Shown here: piece by piece, positions 1-6,129 of the stretch
Position numbering within the stretch: position 1 is the stretch's first letter
Layout: each line of letters begins with the position of its first letter
Origin: Ruminococcaceae bacterium UBA5408
GTDB lineage: Bacteria > Bacillota > Clostridia > Oscillospirales > Acutalibacteraceae
Direction: 5' to 3'
DNA: 6,475 nt
Assembly: GCA_002407645.1 (NCBI GenBank)
Contig: DHNU01000063.1
Span: forward strand, 19,878-26,352
The notes under the pieces: model-generated
Databases searched by the model: none
The model's input: the letters and a program-made list of their open reading frames with translations, nothing else
What the model was told of the DNA's origin: nothing
Program-made: the position numbers and the translations under genes

Positions 1-384
1 AGTATATGCTCTTGCTAAAAAAGAGCCCATGCTGTGTCCCATTAATATGTACGGAACTTGGGGATAATCCTTTCGCATCAGTATATGAAGTTTATGCATA
101 TCATCAACCATGTTTTGGCATCCGCCTTTGCCGAAATAGCCGTACGCTCCGCCCGATGATACCGATTTGCCATGACCTAAATGGTCATTTATAGCTACTG
201 CATAACCGTTAGACGCTATATGCTTCGCAAAATCGACGTAAAGCAGGCTGTGTTCTGCCATACCATGAGCAATTTGCAGCACTGCTTTCACATTTTGTTT
301 GTCTGCAGGCTCAATAATCCGTACAAAAATTCTTTCATCATCCACACAGGAGTCAAAGGACATTTCTCTATTAAGAATATCCAA
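1..384 (-). CDS. Alpha/beta hydrolase, lysophospholipase/monoacylglycerol-lipase-like (partial, 5' end only)
   Basis: The first 128 codons of a serine hydrolase are present; the gene continues beyond the left edge. Residues 33-45 give a beta strand followed by HGMAEH, the usual oxyanion-hole segment of the Hydrolase_4 (lysophospholipase, COG2267) family. NDHLGHGKS at 66-74 matches the family's 'D.RGHG.S' motif, and GHSMG at 116-120 is the nucleophile elbow with Ser118. The acid and His of the triad would lie outside the window. There is no signal peptide, so a cytosolic enzyme acting on lipid esters or other small esters is inferred; the substrate cannot be read from sequence. I chose the TTG start at 384 because AGAGGTG lies 6 nt upstream. 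An in-frame GTG at 393 overlaps that ribosome binding site, and the first ATG (codon 8) would lose the first strand. It lies 90 bp downstream of the TrhA-like gene on the same strand. Confidence 0.85.
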   Translation of the reverse strand, partial: MDILNREMSFDSCVDDERIFVRIIEPADKQNVKAVLQIAHGMAEHSLLYVDFAKHIASNGYAVAINDHLGHGKSVSSGGAYGYFGKGGCQNMVDDMHKLHILMRKDYPQVPYILMGHSMGSFLARAYT

Positions 385-390
385 CTTAAA

Positions 391-397
391 CACCTCT
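391..397 (-). promoter_or_regulatory. Ribosome binding site fixing a TTG start
   Basis: On the minus strand AGAGGTG is followed by TTTAAG and then TTG. The match to the anti-Shine-Dalgarno sequence and the 6-nt spacing support the TTG at 384. They argue against the GTG at 393, which is part of this site. Confidence 0.65.
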
Positions 398-426
398 TAA
401 CGCTGCAAATATATCTCTTTCGCACT

Positions 427-432
427 ATTATA
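427..432 (-). promoter_or_regulatory. Candidate -10 box for the alpha/beta hydrolase
   Basis: A perfect TATAAT on the minus strand lies 42 nt upstream of the TTG start, in the 90-bp gap after the TrhA-like gene. Transcription would begin near 420 and give a short leader. No good -35 is seen: the hexamer at 17-nt spacing is TACATT, with 2 of 6 matches. The hydrolase may therefore be served by this weak promoter, by readthrough, or by both. No hairpin with a U-tract is visible in the gap. Confidence 0.4.
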
Positions 433-474
433 TCGCATTTCAGAGGTTAAATGTAGTACTAATTGTAAACAAAT

Positions 475-1161
475 TTATACCGCAATATGATAAATAACAA
501 AATAATGAAAAATTGTCCCTGCAAGCACAAACAAATGCCAAACACTGTGCATATATTTTACTTTTTTACCTACCGAATACAATACCGCTCCGACCGTATA
601 GAAAATTCCGCCGATTATAAGATAATATATGCCTTTTGTATCAAGGTGCTCCATTAAAGGCCCAAAAAAGAAAACGACGAGCCATCCGAGTGCAATATAG
701 CAAAACATTGAAAACTTTTTAAAACGTTTTAGGTCAACCGCATTTAGTATAATTCCGAGTATTGCAACGCTCCAAACAATATAGAACATAATATGTCCCG
801 CTGTACCGCCTATGCACAGTAATGAAATTGGTGTATATGAGCCTGCAATAAGTAAGAAAATAGTACAATGGTCGAGAATTTGGAATATCTTTTTTCCTTT
901 ATTTACTTCAAGAGCATGGTATAAAGTTGAAACAGCGTAAAGCAGTATCATCGTTACACCGAAAATCGTAACTGACATTAAAGTAAGTAAATCTTGACGG
1001 CAGTTAACAATAAGCTGAATTAAACCGGCAATAGCCAAACCTGTGCCAACACCATGAGTTACAGCGTTCAGAACTTCCTCCGAAAAAGAATAGCAGGGCA
1101 GTTCAAGTTCAATCCGCTGCTGCTTTCTCCACTCCGATTTGTTTGTAGTATTAGTAATCAT
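475..1161 (-). CDS. trhA: Hemolysin III / TrhA-family (PAQR superfamily) seven-helix membrane protein
   Basis: A 228-residue polytopic membrane protein of the HlyIII/YqfA family, near the family's usual 210-230 residues. The ordered family motifs are all present: EEVLNAVTHGVG at 28-39, S78-x3-H82 (STLYH), LDHCTIFLLIAGSYTP around Asp97, and H205-x3-H209 with a further His at 219. The Ser/His/Asp/His set corresponds to the metal-site residues of the PAQR superfamily. About seven hydrophobic helices follow a polar N-terminus. In E. coli and Bacillus, members of this family are linked to membrane-energetics and fluidity homeostasis; haemolysis is a historical name and should not be assumed. I start at 1161 because GGTGAT (1165-1170) complements the 16S 3' end at good spacing. 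An in-frame ATG at 1191 would add 10 residues but has no ribosome binding site. The gene follows the radical SAM gene by 68 bp. Confidence 0.9.
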   Translation of the reverse strand: MITNTTNKSEWRKQQRIELELPCYSFSEEVLNAVTHGVGTGLAIAGLIQLIVNCRQDLLTLMSVTIFGVTMILLYAVSTLYHALEVNKGKKIFQILDHCTIFLLIAGSYTPISLLCIGGTAGHIMFYIVWSVAILGIILNAVDLKRFKKFSMFCYIALGWLVVFFFGPLMEHLDTKGIYYLIIGGIFYTVGAVLYSVGKKVKYMHSVWHLFVLAGTIFHYFVIYHIAV

Positions 1162-1198
1162 TATATCACCGTTTCCTAATAATCGTTTCATGTAGTTT

Positions 1199-1226
1199 TT
1201 AATACTATATCAGTCTACATCGTCAA
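1199..1226 (-). promoter_or_regulatory. Candidate promoter before the TrhA-like gene
   Basis: On the minus strand TTGACG (1221-1226) and TATTAA (1199-1204) are separated by 16 nt. A second TTGACA (1235-1240) overlaps the last codons of the radical SAM gene, with a poorer -10 (TAGACT) at 17 nt. The first pair would start RNA near 1192, which fits translation from 1161 but not from the ATG at 1191. The -10 is only 4 of 6, so this is a suggestion. Confidence 0.35.
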
Positions 1227-1229
1227 TTT

Positions 1230-2138
1230 CTATTTGTCAAGAGGATTCATGGAAACCCCTTCCAAATTAAACGGAGGAATATAACTTTGACTTGCGGATT
1301 CCCTTTCCTGTACAAATCCGTCCAAATCATATTTAAACAATACATCTTGAACTTTTTCATATTCACGTTTAGTAATCCGCCTGTTAATTTCAGGAAATTC
1401 CGACGCTCTTCCGCATGGGACATATTGTGCCATAAGGCTTAAAAGTACACCTTCCGGCAAGTTTTTTCCGAGCCAATCAAGTACCGCCTTGGAATTTTTC
1501 GTGTTCGACGGTAAAATTAAGTGCCTTACAATTGTTCCGCGCGTCATGATGCCATTCTCATTAAACTGTGCAGGGCCTGTCTGTCTTATCATTTCAGTTA
1601 AAGCTTCTTTAGCGTATTCGAAATAATGGGGTGCATTGGAATATTTTTCAGCAGTCTTGTTATCAGCATATTTAAAATCCGGAAGATAAATATCAATTAA
1701 TCCATCAAGCATTTTAATAGTTTCAGCTTTTTCGTAACCTCCGGTATTATAAACAACGGGTATTTTAGAGTCCCTAAGTTTTAAAGCTTTAACAATTGCA
1801 GGTACAAAATGAGTAGGGCTTACTAAGTTGATATTATTTGCACCTTGAGCCGCAAGTCGGTCGAAGATATCCGCAAGTTCCTGTACGCTTACGGGTTTTC
1901 CCACTTCCCTTTCCGTGCTTATTTTATAGTTTTGGCAGAATACGCATTTTAAATTACATCCGGTAAAAAATACCGTTCCGGAACCGTTTTTTTCGCTTAT
2001 ACATGGTTCTTCCCAAAAGTGCAGTGCCGCACGTGCAACTACGGGATTTGCGCCCATTTTGCAAAAACCGTTTCCCTCGTTCTCAGACCTCACCGCTGAA
2101 CAGTTTCTCGGACATAAATTGCAATTTTCAATTATCAT
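1230..2138 (-). CDS. Radical SAM protein, PflX-type (COG1313, pyruvate-formate-lyase-activase-like)
   Basis: A complete 302-residue radical SAM enzyme. The SAM-binding [4Fe-4S] motif CxxxCxxC is at Cys61, Cys65 and Cys68, inside FFTGCNLKCVFCQNY. An N-terminal cysteine set precedes it (Cys6, Cys9, Cys13, Cys26; C-x2-C-x3-C-x12-C), typical of the PflX group and probably binding a further metal or cluster. NINLVSPTHF (102-111), YNTGGYE (130-136) and DIYLPDFKY (149-157) are strands of the TIM barrel, with GG acting in SAM binding. The family resembles activating enzymes of glycyl-radical proteins, but no glycyl-radical partner lies in the window and the true substrate is not known. The enzyme should be cytosolic and oxygen-sensitive, which suits an anaerobe. 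ATG 2138 is preceded by GGAGG at 6 nt spacing. The start overlaps the end of pgeF by 11 bp, so the two are probably translationally coupled. Confidence 0.9.
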   Translation of the reverse strand: MIIENCNLCPRNCSAVRSENEGNGFCKMGANPVVARAALHFWEEPCISEKNGSGTVFFTGCNLKCVFCQNYKISTEREVGKPVSVQELADIFDRLAAQGANNINLVSPTHFVPAIVKALKLRDSKIPVVYNTGGYEKAETIKMLDGLIDIYLPDFKYADNKTAEKYSNAPHYFEYAKEALTEMIRQTGPAQFNENGIMTRGTIVRHLILPSNTKNSKAVLDWLGKNLPEGVLLSLMAQYVPCGRASEFPEINRRITKREYEKVQDVLFKYDLDGFVQERESASQSYIPPFNLEGVSMNPLDK

Positions 2139-2970
2139 TATTATCCTCCGTTAAGCATATCATAGCGGCAAGGCCTCCCCTTTTTGGTCCCAGCGCCCTG
2201 TGGGAATAGAGCCAGCCGGAATTACATTTTGTACAGAGATTTGCTTTTGTAATATTATCTTTAGGAACACCGGCATTTTTTATAATGCGGCTGTTTGCTT
2301 CCCATAAATCAATCATATATTTACCTGCACCTTTAACTTTAATAAATTCATCAGATTTAATTTCTTCTAATTTCATAAATTCATCATAAACAGGCGTATC
2401 AACTTCGAAACAGCATGGGCCTATTGAAGGGCCTATCGCGGCTATTATATCAGAAGGATTGCTGTTAAATTCTCTAACCATTGCTTTAACAGTCTTTTCT
2501 CCGATTTTAGCAGCTGTTCCCCTCCAACCGGCATGTGCAAGACCTATTGCCCGTTTTTTAGTATCTAAAAAAAACAGCGGTACACAGTCCGCATAATAAG
2601 TAACAAGTGTAACATTCTTTTCATTTGTAATAAGGCCGTCAACGCTCTGCATATCTTTGGGTTTGAAAATACCAATCCCTCTGTTTTCAGCGTACACTCT
2701 CCTAATAAAAGTATGATGATCTTGTGATGATGCAGTAAGCGTAGAAAAATCGAATCCCGCAGCCAAACAAAATTTGTGAAAATTCTCCGTTACATTTCGG
2801 TCGCAGTCTCCCCTTCCGAAATTTAAATTCAAAGATGCAAACTCATTTTTGCTTACACCGCCTATTCGTGTTGAGAATGCGTTTTTTACGAACTTGTATT
2901 TATCAAACATCGGAAATGTCAAGTAAACAACTCCTGATTTTTCATGAATATTCATATTTTTGCTATCCAT
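2128..2970 (-). CDS. pgeF: Peptidoglycan editing factor PgeF (YfiH/YlmD, laccase-domain, DUF152)
   Basis: A 280-residue complete member of the PgeF family. In E. coli this protein (YfiH) edits muropeptide precursors that carry L-Ser in place of L-Ala; other family members show purine nucleoside phosphorylase or adenosine deaminase activity, so the cellular role here is inferred. Conserved segments in order: FSTRIGGVS (32-40), SLNL (46-49), SSQDHH (81-86), ADCVP (127-131), AHAGWRG (145-151), GPSIGPCCFEV (180-190), CTKC (246-249) and YSHRA (255-259). His85, Cys129 and His146 fit the family's zinc site. It is cytosolic, with no signal peptide. I start at ATG 2970, which has TGGAGGA directly upstream. 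An in-frame TTG at 2988 lies upstream of that ribosome binding site and is unlikely. It is first in the pgeF/radical SAM/TrhA-like cluster. Confidence 0.93.
   Translation of the reverse strand: MDSKNMNIHEKSGVVYLTFPMFDKYKFVKNAFSTRIGGVSKNEFASLNLNFGRGDCDRNVTENFHKFCLAAGFDFSTLTASSQDHHTFIRRVYAENRGIGIFKPKDMQSVDGLITNEKNVTLVTYYADCVPLFFLDTKKRAIGLAHAGWRGTAAKIGEKTVKAMVREFNSNPSDIIAAIGPSIGPCCFEVDTPVYDEFMKLEEIKSDEFIKVKGAGKYMIDLWEANSRIIKNAGVPKDNITKANLCTKCNSGWLYSHRALGPKRGGLAAMICLTEDNNDN
2145..2149 (-). promoter_or_regulatory. Ribosome binding site of the radical SAM gene, inside pgeF codons
   Basis: GGAGG lies 6 nt before ATG 2138. It is made from the Thr-Glu-Asp codons (residues 274-276) of pgeF. The pgeF stop TGA (2128-2130) lies inside the next gene, so ribosomes finishing pgeF pass over this site, as in coupled translation. 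Confidence 0.75.
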
Positions 2971-3029
2971 AATTCCTCCAAAACACAATAATTACTTTAC
3001 TGTGCAAACACAATTTAGATTTTAATTTG

Positions 3030-3058
3030 ATTTTATCACAATGATACCAACTGTTCAA
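3030..3058 (-). promoter_or_regulatory. Promoter of pgeF (extended -10)
   Basis: On the minus strand TTGAAC (3053-3058) and TAAAAT (3030-3035) are separated by 17 nt. TGA directly before the -10 gives an extended -10 (TGn). The -10 matches at 5 of 6 positions and the -35 at 4 of 6. Transcription would start near 3023, about 50 nt before the pgeF ATG, and would serve at least pgeF and the radical SAM gene. Confidence 0.7.
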
Positions 3059-3115
3059 ATATTTAAAGTCTATTTTTATTCTATCTTATTAAATATAGGT
3101 TCTATAATAAATGTT

Positions 3116-3186
3116 GGGATTCTCATCCCCTGTCCCCCCGCACAGCAAGCAAACTAAAAATTGCAATCAATCTTGTGCGGAAGGGG
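3116..3186. other. G/C-rich double-hairpin island in AT-rich intergenic DNA
   Basis: The 263-bp gap between the exonuclease stop and the pgeF ATG holds a sharp G/C-rich block. One stem pairs GGGAT (3116-3120) with ATCCC (3125-3129); read on the minus strand its loop is GAGA, a GNRA tetraloop. A larger stem pairs CCGCACA (3138-3144) with TGTGCGG (3174-3180) and is lengthened by CCCC (3134-3137) against GGGG (3183-3186). On the minus strand the two intervening U residues can wobble-pair with G, giving about 11 continuous pairs. Neither hairpin has a U-tract, so they are not plain terminators. TATAAT boxes pointing inward lie on both sides (3103-3108 plus strand, 3210-3215 minus strand). No protein is supported. 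It could be a small structured RNA, a REP/MITE-like repeat or a relic; I do not recognise a known family. Confidence 0.6.
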
Positions 3187-3209
3187 AAAAAGGCGGCAAT
3201 GGGGTTCAT

Positions 3210-3237
3210 ATTATAACAAAAAAAGGAGAGCTTTCAG
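3210..3237 (-). promoter_or_regulatory. Candidate promoter overlapping a terminator, reading into the hairpin island
   Basis: A minus-strand TATAAT (3210-3215) is preceded by TGT, making an extended -10. CTGAAA (3232-3237), 4 of 6 to the -35 consensus, lies 16 nt upstream. The U-tract DNA of the exonuclease terminator forms the spacer. RNA would start near 3203 and run through the G/C-rich hairpins towards pgeF. The -10 is convincing by sequence, but activity is unproven. Confidence 0.4.
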
Positions 3238-3243
3238 CTCTCC
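3218..3243 (-). terminator. Intrinsic terminator of the bipA-exonuclease unit
   Basis: The minus-strand RNA forms GGAGAGC / GCUCUCC, a 7-bp perfect stem with a 5-nt loop (UGAAA), followed by seven U residues. The stop codon UGA of the exonuclease gene is the first three bases of the loop, so the left arm is coding sequence (Glu-Glu-Ser). Confidence 0.9.
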
Positions 3244-4115
3244 TCTTGAGGTTCTTCATCCTCTTTATCATCCTTATCGGTATAAACCGGAAGGATTGCT
3301 TTTTTTATGACGATGCCTTCGTATTTCAATTTAAACTGAATACGTCCGCAAAATTTGTGCTTACAGTGGTGGCATATAAACACAGCACGATAAGCTTTAT
3401 TTTTTAGAACCCATTCACTTATTCTGTGAGCGCGGTGTCCGCAATGGTCACAATTAAAATTCATACTGCTTTGTTTAATAAGCGGATGTTCCAAATCGCA
3501 TATTATCACGGTTTTAAAAAGCAGTTTATCATAAAATCCCTTTTTACCTGCATCTTTTAAAAACGTTGAAAACTTCTGCTTATCATATAATTTTTGAAAA
3601 CACTTAAGCGAAAGTAAGCTGTCGCCGAGCGCACGATGATGATCGTATTTTTCTTCATCGATATTTAAAAGCTGAGCGGCTGTGCTTAATCCCATTTGTT
3701 TTGTACGGTCATAGTCAAGGATTTTTTCACAGTATGACTGTAAATCTACATACCATTTTAAAAACGGTATCCGCTCATTTCCGCTAAAATATTTACAATT
3801 TTCCGTTAAAACAAGTATGTCGGAAGTGCCCCAAGTCATTAAAACAGCATCACCGCACCATTTTTTAAACTTACTTACCGCCTGCATAAACTGCATGCCG
3901 TCCTTTAAATCTTCATTGGTAATACTGGTAAGCGTTTTGATTTTTCCACTTATTTTTTTCCCGACTTGAGGGCGAACCAACGCCTCAAAAGTATCTATGA
4001 CATTTAAATCCTTATCGACCTTAACCGCACCGAATTCAATAATTTCATTCATAAAACTTTTAAGACGTTTGCAATAAGTTCCGTTCCACTCTAAATCAAG
4101 TATTACAAAATTCAT
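3234..4115 (-). CDS. DEDDh 3'-5' exonuclease with C-terminal zinc-ribbon-like region
   Basis: A complete 293-residue protein. Residues 1 to about 178 form an RNase T/DnaQ-like exonuclease (ERI-1/KapD-like branch). All five DEDDh residues are visible: Asp7 and Glu9 (LDLEW), Asp99 (WGTSDILVL), His160 and Asp165 (HHRALGD, H-x4-D). Two-metal hydrolysis of RNA or DNA from the 3' end is expected; the substrate is not known. Beyond the domain, Cys222-x2-Cys225 and Cys248-x2-Cys251, with several nearby His, form a probable zinc ribbon that could bind nucleic acid. The last 15 or so residues are strongly acidic. It is cytosolic, with no signal or membrane segment. The ATG lies 2 nt after the typA stop, and AGG from the last typA codons acts as the ribosome binding site, so expression is probably coupled to typA. 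It could instead be annotated as a DNA polymerase III epsilon-like exonuclease, but the fused ribbon argues for a separate role. Confidence 0.88.
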   Translation of the reverse strand: MNFVILDLEWNGTYCKRLKSFMNEIIEFGAVKVDKDLNVIDTFEALVRPQVGKKISGKIKTLTSITNEDLKDGMQFMQAVSKFKKWCGDAVLMTWGTSDILVLTENCKYFSGNERIPFLKWYVDLQSYCEKILDYDRTKQMGLSTAAQLLNIDEEKYDHHRALGDSLLSLKCFQKLYDKQKFSTFLKDAGKKGFYDKLLFKTVIICDLEHPLIKQSSMNFNCDHCGHRAHRISEWVLKNKAYRAVFICHHCKHKFCGRIQFKLKYEGIVIKKAILPVYTDKDDKEDEEPQEES

Positions 4116-4117
4116 AA

Positions 4118-5938
4118 TTACCTATTTTTACTTGCTTGTTTCATACGCAGTTCTTTGCTGAGAATCTTTTTACGCATACGCATACTTTTCGGAGTGACTT
4201 CTACCAATTCATCAGTTCTGATAAACTCGAGACACTGCTCAAGACTTAAAACCGTATGAGGAACAAGTTTCAGCGCATCGTCCGAACCGGAAGCACGTGT
4301 GTTTGTAACATGTTTTTTCTTACACACGTTAACAACGATATCGTCTGATTTTGGACTTACACCTACAATCATACCTTCGTAAACTTCAACACCCGGCCCT
4401 ATGAACATACGACCGCGATCCTGTGCATAGAACAAACCGTAACCGGTTGATTCACCCGCTTCATGTGCAATAAGCGAACCTTGGGCGCGTGTTTGAATTT
4501 CTCCCTTATATGGTTCGTAAGAATCAAACACATTATTCATAATTCCGTTACCGTTTGTATCTGTAAGGAATTCCTGACGGTATCCCATTAAACCACGCGC
4601 AGGAATTTTAAACTCAAGATGAGTAACACCTGTATCACGTGTACCCATATTTACAATTTCGGCTTTTCTTGAACCGAGTTTTTCCATTACTGCACCGACA
4701 TAATTATCGGGAATTTCAATCATAAGAAGTTCAATCGGCTCACATTTTTTACCGTCTATAGTTTTATAAATAACCTGTGGAGATGATACCTGGAATTCGA
4801 AATTCTGGCGGCGCATCTCTTCTATTAAAATCGACAGATGAAGTTCTCCTCTTCCGGAAACCTTAAAGGTATCGGCAGAATCGGTTTCTTCAACACGAAG
4901 GGCAACGTTTGTTTCAACTTCTTTAAACAAACGGTCGCGGATATTTCTTGAAGTAACGTATTTACCTTCTCTTCCTGCAAAAGGACTGTTGTTTACCATA
5001 AACAGCATAGAAACGGTAGGCTCGTCTATCTTTACAAACGGAAGCGGTTCTACACAATCCGGCGAACAGGCTGTTTCACCGATATTAAGTCCGGTTATAC
5101 CGGAAACCGCAACGATATCGCCCAATTTAGCATCCTGCACTTCAACACGTTTCAAGCCCTCAAACTGATAAAGCTTAGCTACTTTAACGTTTGACTGTTC
5201 ACCGTCGCGGTGGCAGAGAACTACATTTTCACCGGTATGAATTTCGCCGCGTTCAACACGACCTATGCCGATTCTTCCTACATAATCATCATAATCAATA
5301 TTAGAAAACAGAATTTGTGTAGGCCCGTTTAAGTCACCCGTTGGAGCAGGAATATTCTTAATTATCGATTCAAAAAGCGGAACCATATCCTTGCCAGCAA
5401 CTTTCGGGTCAAGTGTCGAGTAGCCGTCACGGCCTGAAGCATAAACAACAGGGAATTCCAGCTGGTCATCATTCGCACCCAGTTCTATAAACAAATCAAG
5501 GACTTCGTCGACTACCTCTTCCGGTCTTGCACCCGGGCGGTCAATTTTATTTACAACAACAAGAGGTTTTTTGCCCAGTCCGAGTGCTTTTTTCAAAACG
5601 AATCGAGTCTGCGGCATACAGCCTTCAAATGCGTCAACAAGCAGAAGAACACCGTCAACCATCATTAAAATACGCTCGACTTCGCCGCCGAAATCAGCAT
5701 GGCCGGGGGTATCTATAATATTAATTTTTACTCCGTTATACATTACAGCAGTATTCTTAGAAAGTATAGTAATGCCGCGCTCACGTTCAAGGTCATTGGA
5801 ATCCATTACTCTTTCGGCAACATTTTCGTTAGACCGGAAAATGCCGCTCTGTCCTAAAAGCTGGTCAACCAAAGTTGTTTTACCGTGGTCAACATGAGCA
5901 ATAATTGCAACATTTCGAATATCATTTCTTGAATCCAT
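4118..5938 (-). CDS. typA: Translational GTPase TypA/BipA
   Basis: A complete 606-residue protein, the usual length for this family. The GTPase motifs are intact: G1 AHVDHGKT (14-21), G2 RGITI (54-58), G3 DTPGH (76-80), G4 NKID (130-133) and G5 ASG (167-169). They are followed by EF-Tu-like domain 2, the EF-G-like domains III and V, and the BipA-specific C-terminal domain with the conserved RGLMGYRQEFLTDT segment. BipA binds the ribosome, helps 50S assembly at low temperature and affects stress responses. The start at 5938 is set by AGAGGT 7 nt upstream (5946-5951) and by the family N-terminus (RNVAIIAHVDHG). The open frame continues upstream to 6166, through the promoter and into the tRNA gene, and that extension is not real. 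It is the first gene of a two-gene unit with the exonuclease. Confidence 0.97.
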   Translation of the reverse strand: MDSRNDIRNVAIIAHVDHGKTTLVDQLLGQSGIFRSNENVAERVMDSNDLERERGITILSKNTAVMYNGVKINIIDTPGHADFGGEVERILMMVDGVLLLVDAFEGCMPQTRFVLKKALGLGKKPLVVVNKIDRPGARPEEVVDEVLDLFIELGANDDQLEFPVVYASGRDGYSTLDPKVAGKDMVPLFESIIKNIPAPTGDLNGPTQILFSNIDYDDYVGRIGIGRVERGEIHTGENVVLCHRDGEQSNVKVAKLYQFEGLKRVEVQDAKLGDIVAVSGITGLNIGETACSPDCVEPLPFVKIDEPTVSMLFMVNNSPFAGREGKYVTSRNIRDRLFKEVETNVALRVEETDSADTFKVSGRGELHLSILIEEMRRQNFEFQVSSPQVIYKTIDGKKCEPIELLMIEIPDNYVGAVMEKLGSRKAEIVNMGTRDTGVTHLEFKIPARGLMGYRQEFLTDTNGNGIMNNVFDSYEPYKGEIQTRAQGSLIAHEAGESTGYGLFYAQDRGRMFIGPGVEVYEGMIVGVSPKSDDIVVNVCKKKHVTNTRASGSDDALKLVPHTVLSLEQCLEFIRTDELVEVTPKSMRMRKKILSKELRMKQASKNR

Positions 5939-5961
5939 AGATAATACCTCTTTAATTATTA

Positions 5962-6008
5962 ATTCACAAAACTTTAATATTATAACACATACCCATAAAT
6001 TTGTGAAT
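5962..6008. repeat. Perfect 9-bp inverted repeat bracketing the typA promoter
   Basis: ATTCACAAA (5962-5970) and TTTGTGAAT (6000-6008) are exact inverted copies separated by 29 bp. The right arm covers the -35, the left arm lies just past the predicted transcription start, and the -10 sits between them. This fits a paired operator, but could be chance in AT-rich DNA. Confidence 0.5.
5979..6007 (-). promoter_or_regulatory. Promoter of typA (extended -10)
   Basis: On the minus strand TTCACA (6002-6007, 5 of 6 to consensus) and a perfect TATAAT (5979-5984) are separated by 17 nt. TGT before the -10 makes it an extended -10. RNA would start near 5972 and leave a leader of about 34 nt before ATG 5938. 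Confidence 0.8.
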
Positions 6009-6092
6009 AAGCATGTGTAATTAAAACCGACACTATTGGATGTTTCTAAACCCCAATATTTGTTAAAACAAGTGAACCGATGCAGATTGAAC

Positions 6093-6125
6093 AAAAAAGC
6101 ACCGGCTTTATTACCGGTGCTTTTT
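6093..6125 (-). terminator. Terminator of tRNA-Gly, symmetric enough to work both ways
   Basis: AGCACCGG (6098-6105) and CCGGTGCT (6114-6121) form an 8-bp stem with an 8-nt loop. On the minus strand it is followed by six U residues, directly after the tRNA 3' end; on the plus strand five T residues follow. It separates the tRNA transcript from typA. Confidence 0.88.
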
Positions 6126-6129
6126 ATAT

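Noticed and set aside
6..450. Two plus-strand frames of 62 and 89 codons at the left edge
   Set aside because: Both are antisense to the hydrolase, whose catalytic motifs make the minus strand the coding strand.
1190..1220. ATGTAG/CTACAT inverted repeat as a terminator between the radical SAM and TrhA-like genes
   Set aside because: The stem is only 6 bp with a 19-nt loop and no U-tract follows.
2971..2988. Six-codon N-terminal extension of pgeF from TTG 2988
   Set aside because: The extension would be encoded by the GGAGG ribosome binding site of the ATG at 2970, and no site precedes the TTG.
3111..3407. Plus-strand frame of 98 codons over the hairpin island and exonuclease 3' end
   Set aside because: No ribosome binding site; its first part is a hairpin region and the rest is antisense to the exonuclease gene and its terminator. 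The peptide has no recognisable motif.
5527..5897. Two plus-strand frames inside typA
   Set aside because: They are antisense shadows of the conserved GTPase domain and have no start signals.
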